DNA of 64,000 bases from Streptomyces sp. CB02009 (GTDB taxonomy: Bacteria; Actinomycetota; Actinomycetes; Streptomycetales; Streptomycetaceae), in contig NZ_LIVV01000001.1 of assembly GCF_001905825.1 (NCBI RefSeq), positions 227,299-291,298 on the forward strand, written 5' to 3'. Positions 50,461-58,479 of this stretch are shown here, in pieces. Below the pieces are notes generated by a model. That model saw only the letters and a program-made list of their open reading frames with translations, was not told the origin of the DNA and ran no database searches. The translations under genes were made by a program, and so were the position numbers. Every line of letters begins with the position of its first letter. Within the stretch, counting starts at the first letter, position 1.

Positions 50461-51246
50461 GTGAGCTTGAGGATCGTTGTCTGTGTGAAGTACGTGCCCG
50501 ACGCGACCGGAGACCGCAAGTTCGCGGACGACCTGACGGTCGACCGCGACGACGTCGACGGCCTGCTGTCGGAGCTCGACGAGTACGCCGTCGAGCAGGC
50601 ACTGCAGATCGCCGAAGAGGCGGACGACGCCGAGGTCACCGTGCTGACGGTCGGCCCCGAGGACGCCAAGGACGCGCTGCGCAAGGCGCTCTCCATGGGC
50701 GCCGACAAGGCCGTCCACGTCGAGGACGACGACCTGCACGGCACCGACGTCATGGGTACCTCGCTGGTGCTCGCCAAGGCGATCGAGAAGACCGGCTACG
50801 ACGTCGTCATCGCCGGTATGGCCTCCACCGACGGCACCATGGGTGTCCTCCCGGCGATCCTCGCCGAGCGCCTGGGCGTCCCGCAGGTCACGCTGCTCTC
50901 CGAGGTCTCCATCGAGGACGGCGTCGTCAAGGGCCGCCGTGACGGCGACACCGCCTCCGAGCAGCTCGAGGCCTCCCTGCCGGCCGTCGTCTCCGTGACC
51001 GACCAGTCCGGCGAGGCGCGCTACCCGTCCTTCAAGGGCATCATGGCCGCCAAGAAGAAGCCGGTGGAGTCCCTGGAGCTGGACGACCTGGACATCGACG
51101 CGGACGAGGTCGGCCTCGCCGGCGCGTGGACCGCGGTCGACTCCGCCGCCGAGCGTCCGGCGCGCACCGCCGGCACGATCGTCAAGGACGAGGGCGAGGG
51201 CGGCAAGCAGCTCGCCGAGTTCCTCGCGGGCCAGAAGTTCATCTAA
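50461..51246 (+). CDS. etfB: Electron transfer flavoprotein beta subunit
   Basis: A 261-aa ETF beta subunit. VCVKYVPDATGDRKF opening, GPEDAKDALRKALSMGADKAVHVEDD and GMASTDGTMGVLPAILAERLGVPQVT (the family signature region) are intact, as is the AMP-binding side. It forms a heterodimer with EtfA that passes electrons from acyl-CoA and other dehydrogenases to the quinone pool. GTG at 50461 has TAGGAGAG upstream. etfA follows after 54 bp. Confidence 0.97.
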   Translation: MSLRIVVCVKYVPDATGDRKFADDLTVDRDDVDGLLSELDEYAVEQALQIAEEADDAEVTVLTVGPEDAKDALRKALSMGADKAVHVEDDDLHGTDVMGTSLVLAKAIEKTGYDVVIAGMASTDGTMGVLPAILAERLGVPQVTLLSEVSIEDGVVKGRRDGDTASEQLEASLPAVVSVTDQSGEARYPSFKGIMAAKKKPVESLELDDLDIDADEVGLAGAWTAVDSAAERPARTAGTIVKDEGEGGKQLAEFLAGQKFI

Positions 51247-51300
51247 GGCTCGCGCGAGCCGCTCAGACCGCCCCTTTCGTTCGCAGGAGATTGAAGTCCC

Positions 51301-52263
51301 ATGGCTGAGATTCTCGTCTACGTCGACCACGTCGACGGAGCCGTCCGCAAGCCCACCCTGGAGCTGCTGACCCTCGCCCGCCGCATCGGCAACCCGGTCG
51401 CCGTCGCGCTGGGCAACGGCGCCGCCGACACCGCGGCCGCCCTCGCCGAGCACGGCGCGGTGAAGGTCCTCACGGCCGACGCCCCCGAGTTCACCGAGTA
51501 CCTGGTCGTCCCGAAGGTCGACGCCCTCCAGGCCGCCTACGAGGCTGTCTCGCCGGCCGCCGTGCTCGTCCCCTCCTCCGCCGAGGGCAAGGAGATCGCG
51601 GCCCGCCTCGCGGTCCGCATCGGCTCCGGCATCATCACCGACGCCGTGGACCTGGAGGCCGGTGACGAGGGCCCGGTCGCGACGCAGTCCGCGTTCGCCG
51701 CCTCCTTCTCCACCAAGTCCCGTGTCTCCAAGGGCACCCCGGTCATCACCGTCAAGCCGAACTCGGCCCCGGTCGAGGCCGCCCCGGCCGCCGGTGCCGT
51801 CGAGGCCCTCGCGGTCACCTTCGGCGCGCTGGCCACCGGCACCAAGGTCACCGGCCGCACCCCGCGCGAGTCGACCGGCCGCCCGGAGCTCACCGAGGCC
51901 GCGATCGTGGTCTCCGGTGGCCGCGGCGTCAACGGTGCCGAGAACTTCGGCATCATCGAGGCGCTCGCCGACTCGCTCGGTGCCGCCGTCGGCGCCTCGC
52001 GCGCCGCCGTCGACGCCGGCTGGTACCCGCACTCCAACCAGGTCGGCCAGACCGGCAAGTCGGTCTCGCCGCAGCTGTACATCGCCTCCGGCATCTCCGG
52101 CGCGATCCAGCACCGCGCGGGCATGCAGACCTCGAAGACGATCGTCGCGATCAACAAGGACGCCGAGGCGCCGATCTTCGACCTGGTCGACTACGGCGTG
52201 GTGGGCGACCTCTTCGACGTCGTCCCGCAGCTGACCGAAGAGGTCAAGTCCCGCAAGGGCTGA
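51301..52263 (+). CDS. etfA: Electron transfer flavoprotein alpha subunit
   Basis: A 320-aa ETF alpha subunit. The C-terminal FAD-binding domain shows [40 protein letters not shown] (read in segments), [28 protein letters not shown] and [31 protein letters not shown], all complete. ATG at 51301 follows CAGGAG. Co-transcribed with etfB, with a strong terminator hairpin 38 bp after its stop. Confidence 0.97.
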   Translation: MAEILVYVDHVDGAVRKPTLELLTLARRIGNPVAVALGNGAADTAAALAEHGAVKVLTADAPEFTEYLVVPKVDALQAAYEAVSPAAVLVPSSAEGKEIAARLAVRIGSGIITDAVDLEAGDEGPVATQSAFAASFSTKSRVSKGTPVITVKPNSAPVEAAPAAGAVEALAVTFGALATGTKVTGRTPRESTGRPELTEAAIVVSGGRGVNGAENFGIIEALADSLGAAVGASRAAVDAGWYPHSNQVGQTGKSVSPQLYIASGISGAIQHRAGMQTSKTIVAINKDAEAPIFDLVDYGVVGDLFDVVPQLTEEVKSRKG

Positions 52264-52300
52264 TCTCGCCGCGCGGGCGTGACCTGCGCGTCTGTACGGT

Positions 52301-52339
52301 CCGGGGGCCGCGTGGTGATGATCACCACGCGGCCCCCGG
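52301..52339 (+). terminator. Terminator hairpin after etfA, 19-bp stem
   Basis: Perfect 19-base arms (52301-52319 and 52321-52339, core GGGGGCCGCGTGGTGAT) around a single base, followed by CCGTTT. It ends the etfBA transcript. Confidence 0.85.
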
Positions 52340-52391
52340 CCGTTTCGGACAGCCATTGACGCAGGTCCCGACGGACTACTAACTTCGCCAT

Positions 52392-52418
52392 ACGGATTGT
52401 TGATTCCGTGAAGCGGAA
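52392..52418. promoter_or_regulatory. ACGGA/TTCCG/CGGAA half-site cluster before the aldolase gene
   Basis: TTCCG-N5-CGGAA (52404-52418) overlaps ACGGA-N8-TCCGT (52392-52409), giving three alternating half sites 17-43 bp upstream of the CitE-like gene start. The layout resembles operators of IclR-type regulators, but this is inference. Confidence 0.45.
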
Positions 52419-52434
52419 AATTGGAGGATGTGGG

Positions 52435-53724
52435 ATGGGTCAGCAGGAGAAGGTGTCGACGAGCCTCGCGGGCGCGGTCAGCGAGGGCATCAGCGCCTCC
52501 CTCGCCGCGGTGGACGCCGAGCTCGACCGCCGGTACCCGGGAGACCCCGGCACCCGCCAGCCCGTCCACACCGTCTACGTCCCCGGCAACGTCTTCGACG
52601 CCGGCACCATCCGCTCGTGGGGTGACCAGGCCCTCGCCGCCCTCGACGAGCACGCCCCGGACGCCGCCTCGTTCGCCGCCGTGCTCGGCCTCTCCGACGC
52701 CCTCGCCGAGGACGTCTACGGCCGCGTACGCGCCAAGCTGGAGCGCGAGCCGATCGAGGACCTCCGGGTCGACTTCGAGGACGGCTACGCCGGCGCCGAC
52801 GAGGACCAGGACGCCGCCCGCGCCGCCCGGCTGATCTCGGAGGCGTACCGCGACGGCACGGCCGCTCCGTACATGGGCATCCGGATGAAGTGCATGGAGT
52901 CCGCGGTCCGCGACCGGGGCATCCGCACCACCGACGTCTTCCTCACCGGCCTCCTGGAGAACGGCGGCCTGCCCGACGGGCTCGTCCTCACCCTCCCCAA
53001 GGTCACCTACCCCGAGCAGGTGTCCGCCTTCGCCCGCCTCCTGGAGGCCTTCGAGAAGGCCCACGGCCTCGACGCCGGCCGCCTCGGCTTCGAGATCCAG
53101 ATCGAGACCAGCCAGTCCATCCTCGCCACCGACGGCACCGCCGCCGTCGCCCGCATGATCGGCGCCGCCGAGGGCCGCGCCACCGGACTGCACTACGGCA
53201 CCTTCGACTACAGCGCCTGCCTCGGCGTCTCCGCCGCCTACCAGGCCAGCGACCACCCGGCCGCCGACCACGCCAAGGCGATCATGCAGGTCGCCGCGGC
53301 CGGCACGGGCGTACGGGTCTCCGACGGCTCCACCAACGTCCTCCCGGTCGGCTCCACCGAGCACGTGCACGAGGCCTGGCGCCTCCACTACGGCCTCACC
53401 CGCCGTGCGCTCGCCCGCGCCTACTACCAGGGCTGGGACATGCACCCGGGCCACATCCCCACCCGCTACGCCGCCGTCTTCGCCTTCTACCGGGAGGGCT
53501 TCGAGGCCGCCGCCAAACGCCTCTCCGCGTACGCCAACCACGCGGGCGGCGACGTGATGGACGAGCCGGCGACCGCCAAGGCCCTCAGCTCCTACCTGCT
53601 GCGCGGTATCGACTGCGGCGCCCTCGACACCGCCGAGGTCGACGCGCTCACCGGCATGAACCGCGCGGCCCTCGACCGCTTCGCGGCTCCGCGTCGCGGC
53701 GACCTGACGGCCTCCGCCGAATAG
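52435..53724 (+). CDS. HpcH/HpaI aldolase/CitE-like protein (DUF6986 type)
   Basis: A 429-aa TIM-barrel protein. The CitE-type metal and substrate residues are in LRVDFEDGYAG, IRMKCME, LGFEIQIETSQSILATDG (Glu ligand) and GLHYGTFDYSACLGVSAAYQ. It resembles proteins named DUF6986, relatives of malyl-CoA/citrate lyases and malate synthase-like aldolases. Likely substrate: a CoA ester or hydroxy acid, unproven. ATG at 52435 with GGAGGA six bases upstream. A palindrome cluster in the promoter suggests a dedicated regulator. It converges with LacI across GC-rich hairpins. Confidence 0.82.
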   Translation: MGQQEKVSTSLAGAVSEGISASLAAVDAELDRRYPGDPGTRQPVHTVYVPGNVFDAGTIRSWGDQALAALDEHAPDAASFAAVLGLSDALAEDVYGRVRAKLEREPIEDLRVDFEDGYAGADEDQDAARAARLISEAYRDGTAAPYMGIRMKCMESAVRDRGIRTTDVFLTGLLENGGLPDGLVLTLPKVTYPEQVSAFARLLEAFEKAHGLDAGRLGFEIQIETSQSILATDGTAAVARMIGAAEGRATGLHYGTFDYSACLGVSAAYQASDHPAADHAKAIMQVAAAGTGVRVSDGSTNVLPVGSTEHVHEAWRLHYGLTRRALARAYYQGWDMHPGHIPTRYAAVFAFYREGFEAAAKRLSAYANHAGGDVMDEPATAKALSSYLLRGIDCGALDTAEVDALTGMNRAALDRFAAPRRGDLTASAE

Positions 53725-53810
53725 CGGGACCACCCCGTCGGGGCCGCCGCGCGACGGGCGGCCCCCGCGGGCACCGGGACGCGGCCGGCCGCGGTCCCGA
53801 CGCCCCACCC

Positions 53811-53833
53811 GCCGGGCCGGCCACCGGCCCGGC
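53811..53833. terminator. Bidirectional hairpin, 10-bp stem
   Basis: GCCGGGCCGG-CCA-CCGGCCCGGC between the convergent CitE-like and LacI genes. A second imperfect GC palindrome lies just left, around 53775-53800. Confidence 0.65.
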
Positions 53834-53842
53834 ATCCCTCGG

Positions 53843-54877
53843 TCAGACGGCCGACGGAGGGATCTCGCCCGAACCGCGCGCCAGGAGCGTGGTGCCCAGC
53901 ACCACCCGTTCCGGCGCGTCGTCGACCCCGTCGAGACGCGCGAAGAGCCGCTCCGCCGCCGTCCTGCCGAGCGCGGCCGCGTCCTGGGCGATGACCGTGA
54001 CGCCCAGCAGGTCGGCCAGCTCCATGTCGTCGAAGCCGACCAGGGCCACCGGCCTCGGATGCCCCGCGAGGGCCCGGACCACCGTGACCATCACCCGGTT
54101 GTTCCCCGCGAACAGGGCCGTCACCGGCTCCGGCGCGTCGAGCATCTCCCGTACGGCCTTCCTCACCCGCTCGGGCTCCGTGGAGCCCGGCGAGACCCAG
54201 CTGTCGTCGACGGGCAGGCCCGCGTCCTCCATCGCGGTGCGGTAGCCGCGCAGCCGCTCGGACGCGGTGTGGATCCCGGGCCGGTCGCCGATGAAGCCGA
54301 TCCGGCGGTGTCCGTGGGCGATCAGATGGGCCACGCCGTCGCGTGCCCCGCCGAAGCTGTCGGACAGCACGGCGTCGGCGTCGATCAGCCCCGCGGGGCG
54401 GTCGACGAAGACGGTGGCGACGCCCGCCCTGATCTCCGGCTCCAGATACCGGTGGTCGTCACCGGCGGGGATGACGATCAGACCGTCGACCCGGCGCGCG
54501 CAGAGGGCGAGCGCCAGTTCCTGCTCCCGGGCCGGGTCCTCGGCGCTGGAACCGTTGATGAGCAGCGCCCCGTGCGCCCGGGCGACCTCCTCGACTGCGC
54601 GGCTGAGCGGCCCGTAGAACGGGTCGGCGAGATCCTCCAGGACGAGGCCGACGGTCGCCGTCCTGCCCTTGCGCAGGACGCGGGCGCTGTCGTTGCGCCG
54701 GAAGCCGAGCGCCTCGATGGCCTCCTGGACCCGGCGCTCGGTGTCCGGGGTGACCCCTGGCTCGCCGTTCACGACCCGGGACACCGTCTTCAGGCCGACG
54801 CCCGCGCGCGCGGCGACGTCCTTCATCGTGGGCCGGTTGCCGTAGCGGTGCTCGGTGCGGCGGGCGATGTCGGCCAC
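53843..54877 (-). CDS. LacI-family transcriptional repressor
   Basis: A 344-aa regulator. The LacI helix-turn-helix MKDVAARAGVGLKTVSRVVNG begins at about residue 18, followed by a periplasmic-binding-protein-like sugar domain (VGLVLEDLADPFYGPLSRAVEE, GHRRIGFIGDRPGIHTASERLRGY). The start is GTG at 54877 with GGAGGAA nine bases upstream, giving a 17-residue extension before the HTH. It diverges from a ROK sugar kinase, and a GACAACGTTGTC palindrome lies between them. Confidence 0.93.
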   Translation of the reverse strand: MADIARRTEHRYGNRPTMKDVAARAGVGLKTVSRVVNGEPGVTPDTERRVQEAIEALGFRRNDSARVLRKGRTATVGLVLEDLADPFYGPLSRAVEEVARAHGALLINGSSAEDPAREQELALALCARRVDGLIVIPAGDDHRYLEPEIRAGVATVFVDRPAGLIDADAVLSDSFGGARDGVAHLIAHGHRRIGFIGDRPGIHTASERLRGYRTAMEDAGLPVDDSWVSPGSTEPERVRKAVREMLDAPEPVTALFAGNNRVMVTVVRALAGHPRPVALVGFDDMELADLLGVTVIAQDAAALGRTAAERLFARLDGVDDAPERVVLGTTLLARGSGEIPPSAV

Positions 54878-54981
54878 GGTGCGCGGTTCCTCCGTCGAAG
54901 GTCGGGGTGTCCGGCCGAAGAGCGGTCCGGTCGGTCCTGCGGTGGGGTCTGATCGACTCCCTGGCCGAATCATAGGGCCTG

Positions 54982-54993
54982 GACAACGTTGTC
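54982..54993. promoter_or_regulatory. LacI-type operator GACAACGTTGTC
   Basis: A perfect 12-bp palindrome with the central CG typical of LacI-family operators, placed 105 bp from the LacI start and 80 bp from the ROK kinase start. Probably the binding site of the adjacent repressor, controlling both genes. Confidence 0.7.
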
Positions 54994-55072
54994 ATGGGAG
55001 GGGAGACTGTACGGAACGGGACACCATAGACACCGTGTCGTCCGCCCGTCGCCGACTGGAGACCCCGCCCCC

Positions 55073-56023
55073 ATGCAGACCGATCCCGCCACGGGACCCC
55101 TCGACGGACTCGTCGCCGCTCTCGACATCGGGGGCACCAAGATCGCCGGTGCCCTGGTCGACGGCGAGGGGCGCATCCGCGTCCGCTCCCAGCGGCCCAC
55201 GCCCGCGCGTGAGGACGGCGAGACGGTGATGGGCGCGGTCGAGGAGGTGCTCGCCGAGCTCGCCCGCTCGCCGCTGTGGGAGGCCGCCAGGGCCGTCGGC
55301 ATCGGCAGCGCGGGCCCGGTCGACGCCTGCCGAGGGAGTGTCAGCCCGGTCAACGTGCCCGGCTGGCGCGACTTCCCGCTCGTCGAACGGGTCCACAAGG
55401 CGGCCGGCGGACGGCCCGTCACCCTGGTCGGCGACGGCGTCGCCATGACGGCCGCCGAGCACTGGCTCGGCGCGGCCCGCGGCCACGACAACGCCCTCTG
55501 CCTCGTGGTCTCCACCGGCGTCGGAGGCGGCCTCGTCCTCGGCGGCAGACTCCACCCGGGTCCCACCGGCAACGCCGGTCACATCGGCCACATGGTCGTG
55601 GACATGGACGGCGAGCCTTGCGCCTGCGGCGGACGCGGCTGCGTCGAACGCATCGCCAGCGGCCCGCACATCGCCCGCCGCGCCCTGGAGCACGGCTGGC
55701 GCCCGGGACCCGACGGCGACGCCTCCGCCGCCGCCGTCGCGGCCTCGGCACGCGCGGGGGACCCGGTCGCCGTCGCCTCGTTCGAGCGGGCGGCCCAGGC
55801 CCTCGCGGCGGGCATCGCCGCGACGGCGACCCTCGTCGAGATCGACATCGCGGTCGTCGGCGGCGGGGTGGCGGGCGCCGGAGAGGTCCTCTTCGCCCCG
55901 CTGCGCCGCGGCCTCTCGACGTACGCCACGCTCGACTTCGTCCGGAACCTGACGGTCGTCCCGGCCCTCACGGGCACCGACGCGGGCCTCCTGGGCGCCG
56001 CCGCGGCCGCCGCGACGGCCTGA
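55073..56023 (+). CDS. ROK-family sugar kinase
   Basis: A 316-aa ASKHA-fold kinase. The ATP-binding DIGGTKIAGALVD (residues 18-30), catalytic-side VGIGSAGPVDA, GNAGHIGHMVVD and the ROK zinc motif CACGGRGCVE are intact. It should phosphorylate glucose or another hexose in the cytoplasm. ATG at 55073. It is divergent from the LacI repressor, so it is probably induced by a sugar. A 26-bp segment spanning the stop codon is duplicated immediately downstream (56007-56062). Confidence 0.92.
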   Translation: MQTDPATGPLDGLVAALDIGGTKIAGALVDGEGRIRVRSQRPTPAREDGETVMGAVEEVLAELARSPLWEAARAVGIGSAGPVDACRGSVSPVNVPGWRDFPLVERVHKAAGGRPVTLVGDGVAMTAAEHWLGAARGHDNALCLVVSTGVGGGLVLGGRLHPGPTGNAGHIGHMVVDMDGEPCACGGRGCVERIASGPHIARRALEHGWRPGPDGDASAAAVAASARAGDPVAVASFERAAQALAAGIAATATLVEIDIAVVGGGVAGAGEVLFAPLRRGLSTYATLDFVRNLTVVPALTGTDAGLLGAAAAAATA

Positions 56024-56062
56024 GGAGCCCGTAAGTCCGCCGCGACGGCCTGAGGAGCCCGT
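56007..56062. repeat. 26-bp direct duplication of the ROK gene stop region
   Basis: CCGCCGCGACGGCCTGAGGA plus six bases occurs at 56007-56032 (containing the real TGA) and again at 56037-56062, 30 bp apart. The copy is perfect, pointing to recent slippage. Confidence 0.9.
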
Positions 56063-56080
56063 CGGCGGTCCGGCCCCGGC

Positions 56081-56263
56081 TCACTCCTCCCGTACCCGCT
56101 CGGCGGTCCGCTGTTCGACGATCACCAGGAAGGCGTCGGACTCCAGGTCCATCACGACCCGGGCCGGCACCCCCTCGTCCCTGCGCGCTCCGGCGAACTC
56201 CTCCGCCGGCCAGCTGCCCCGCGGGCCGCCGGCCGGAAAACGTTCCAGAACCCTACGCGTCAT
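56081..56263 (-). CDS. Small conserved hypothetical protein
   Basis: A 60-aa soluble protein: starts MTRRVLERFPAGGPRGSW and ends with a mixed strand-helix pattern (ARVVMDLESDAFLVIVEQRT). It resembles small streptomycete hypothetical proteins; I assign no function. ATG at 56263 is preceded by GAGGGGG about 10 bases upstream. The length is short but the ribosome site and codon bias support it. Located between the ROK and P-loop/NUDIX genes on the opposite strand. Confidence 0.6.
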   Translation of the reverse strand: MTRRVLERFPAGGPRGSWPAEEFAGARRDEGVPARVVMDLESDAFLVIVEQRTAERVREE

Positions 56264-56419
56264 CTCTGCGCACCCCCTCGTGCTTGCCGTTCTCAACGAC
56301 CCCCGCGCGGAAGTGTCACGCTCATGCCCAGGCGGACGCATATGCCAGCACATGTGTTCGTGGTTTTCGTGGCAGGGTGTTGGGGGCAATCCACAGGGGG
56401 CTGTCGAAGAGGGGGAATC

Positions 56420-57454
56420 GTGATCGTCTGGGTCAACGGTGCGTTCGGCGCGGGCAAGTCCAGCACCGCGCGCGAGCTGGTCGATCTGATCCCGAACAGC
56501 ACGCTGTACGACCCCGAGGCCACCGGCGCGGGCCTGCGCGGCCTGCTGCCGCCCAAGCGGCTCGCCGAGGTCGAGGACTACCAGGACCTGCCGATCTGGC
56601 GGCGCCTCGTGGTCGACACCGCCGCCGCCCTGCTCGCCGAGCTCGGCGGGGTCCTGGTCGTCCCCATGACCCTGTTGCGCCAGGAGTACCGGGACGAGAT
56701 CTTCGGCGGGCTCGCGGCCCGCCGCATCGACGTCCGCCATGTCCTCCTCGCCCCGGAGGAAACGATCCTGCGGCGGCGGATCGACGGCAGGGCCGACTAC
56801 GGCGACCCCGACGTCGACGCCCGCGTCCGGGAGTGGTGCCACGGCCATCTCGCGCCGTACCGCGCCGCGCTCGACTGGCTCGCCGACGACGCCTACGCGG
56901 TCGACACCTCGGCGCTCACCGCGGCCGAGGCCGCCCGGTCCGTCGCCGACGCCGTCCGGACCGGCCGCGCCGCCCCCTGCGGCATCGTCCAGACCCCCGA
57001 GCCGACCGCCGAGACCGTCGCCGCCGGAGTCCTGCTCTTCGACGAGCGGGACCGCTTCCTCCTGGTCGACCCCACCTACAAGCCGGGCTGGGAGTTCCCC
57101 GGCGGAGTCGTCGAGGCCGGCGAGCCCCCGGCCCGCGCCGGAATGCGCGAGGTGGCCGAGGAGATAGGCCTCGAACTCGACGCGGTACCCCGCCTCCTGC
57201 TCGTCGACTGGGAACGCCCCGCGCCCCCCGGCCACGGCGGGCTCCGCCTCCTCTTCGACGGCGGCACCCTCGGCCCCGCCGACACGCGGCGCCTCCGGCT
57301 CCCCGGTGCCGAACTCCGCGACTGGCGCTTCGTCACCGAGGAGGAGGCCGCCGACCTCCTGCCCCCGGTCCGCTACCGCCGCCTCCGCTGGGCCCTGCGC
57401 GCCCGCGAGCGCGGCACGGTGCTCAACCTGGAGGCCGGGGACCCGGTGGGCTGA
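56420..57454 (+). CDS. P-loop kinase-like domain fused to NUDIX hydrolase
   Basis: A 344-aa two-domain protein. Residues 1-180 form an AAA/shikimate-kinase-like P-loop NTPase (Walker A GAFGAGKS, residues 7-14; VLVVPMTLLRQEYRDEIF; ILRRRIDGRADYGDPDVDARVREWC) of the tunicamycin-resistance/cytidylate-kinase-like type. Residues 195-340 form a NUDIX domain with the box GGVVEAGEPPARAGMREVAEEIGLEL intact (G-x5-E-x7-RE-x2-EE-x-G). Together they may phosphorylate and then cleave a nucleotide derivative. GTG at 56420 with AGAGGGGGA upstream. Fusion is uncommon; function unknown. Confidence 0.85.
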   Translation: MIVWVNGAFGAGKSSTARELVDLIPNSTLYDPEATGAGLRGLLPPKRLAEVEDYQDLPIWRRLVVDTAAALLAELGGVLVVPMTLLRQEYRDEIFGGLAARRIDVRHVLLAPEETILRRRIDGRADYGDPDVDARVREWCHGHLAPYRAALDWLADDAYAVDTSALTAAEAARSVADAVRTGRAAPCGIVQTPEPTAETVAAGVLLFDERDRFLLVDPTYKPGWEFPGGVVEAGEPPARAGMREVAEEIGLELDAVPRLLLVDWERPAPPGHGGLRLLFDGGTLGPADTRRLRLPGAELRDWRFVTEEEAADLLPPVRYRRLRWALRARERGTVLNLEAGDPVG

Positions 57455-57680
57455 CGGCCGCGGCCGGCATGCCTGCGGGGAGCACGGCCGGCCTCCCCGC
57501 AGGGGGACCACGGCCGGCTTCCCGGCAGGGGGCCCGGCCGGGTCCGCGCGGAGGCAGTGCGGTCGGGCCCGCGGGGAGGGACCGCGGTCGGGCCCGCGCG
57601 GCGGGACCGCGGTCGAGTGCGCAGCCCTCGCGGTCGGCCTCCGCGCGGAGAGACCGGGGCAGGCTCCGGAGCCCTCGTGG
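57455..57680. repeat. Degenerate ~27-bp GC repeats between NUDIX and MBL genes
   Basis: Units built on GGACCGCGGTCGGGCCCGCG recur about three times (57530-57615), after GCACGGCCGGCCTCCCCGCA-type repeats at 57480-57535. A degenerate copy of the MBL stop region (AGCCCTCG-GGTC-GGCC) lies at 57622-57643. No gene is seen here. Confidence 0.6.
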
Positions 57681-58394
57681 TCAGGCCGTCGCCGTCGCCG
57701 CCGCCGCGCTCAACCGCGCCGCCGTGTCCGAGGCCACCGGAGCGCCGTGACCGCAGCACAGCACCGACGGGCCCAGCTTCGCGAACAGCCGCATCGAGTC
57801 CAGCGCCAGAGCGCGGTCGACGTGGAACACACCGAACATCACGTCCGGCACCGACGCCACCGTGTCCCCGGCGAACAGCACACCGTGGCGCGGGAGATGG
57901 ACCGCGATCGAACCGGGCGTGTGGCCGGGACCGTGCACCACCACCGCGCCGCCGCCGAAGTCGAGCACCTCGCCGTCCTCGACCTCCCGGTCGACCCGGG
58001 TCGGCGGCGCCTCCGGCACGCCGACGCCGTGCTCCAGCAGCGGGACCTCCCAGTCCAGGAGGTGCGGCTCCGGCACCGGCGCCTCACCCCGGATCACCGG
58101 CGCGTCGAGCCCGTGCGCGAGGATCTCGGCCCCGTGCCGGTCCGCGAGCTCCTGCGCCGAGCCCACATGGTCCCGATGGCAGTGCGTCAGCACGATCCGG
58201 CGCAGCCGGTCCGGATCCAGACCGGCGGACCGTATCGCGGCGGCCGTCTCGTCCGCCAAGCCGGCCCAGCCGGCGTCGATCAGGGTCAGCTCCTCCCGTC
58301 CTGGTTCGCCGTCCTGCCAGAGGTAGGCCTGGCCGACGGAGTAGTCGAGGAGGTGCAGCCGCGGGGTGATCCTGGTGAGCTCGATGGATGCCAT
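57681..58394 (-). CDS. MBL-fold metallo-hydrolase
   Basis: A 237-aa metallo-beta-lactamase-fold protein. The zinc motif THCHRDHVG (HxHxDH variant with Cys between) and downstream HGPGHTPGSIAVH, LFAGDTVASVPDV and CCGHG (ligand His/Asp) are present. Probably a glyoxalase II-like, lactonase-like or hydrolase activity in the cytoplasm. ATG at 58394. The terminator of the dipeptidase gene (58442-58460) separates it from the gene upstream. Confidence 0.9.
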   Translation of the reverse strand: MASIELTRITPRLHLLDYSVGQAYLWQDGEPGREELTLIDAGWAGLADETAAAIRSAGLDPDRLRRIVLTHCHRDHVGSAQELADRHGAEILAHGLDAPVIRGEAPVPEPHLLDWEVPLLEHGVGVPEAPPTRVDREVEDGEVLDFGGGAVVVHGPGHTPGSIAVHLPRHGVLFAGDTVASVPDVMFGVFHVDRALALDSMRLFAKLGPSVLCCGHGAPVASDTAARLSAAAATATA

Positions 58395-58441
58395 ACGGCG
58401 AACCTACGGAGCTCCGCGGGTCCGCCGTACGCTTCTACGCT

Positions 58442-58460
58442 CTCGGCGAGCTTCGCCGAG
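58442..58460 (-). terminator. Hairpin CTCGGCGA-GCT-TCGCCGAG after the dipeptidase gene
   Basis: An 8-bp perfect stem with a 3-nt loop, 20-38 bp beyond the dipeptidase stop on the minus strand. Confidence 0.65.
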
Positions 58461-58479
58461 CGCTGAACACGTCCGCTCG

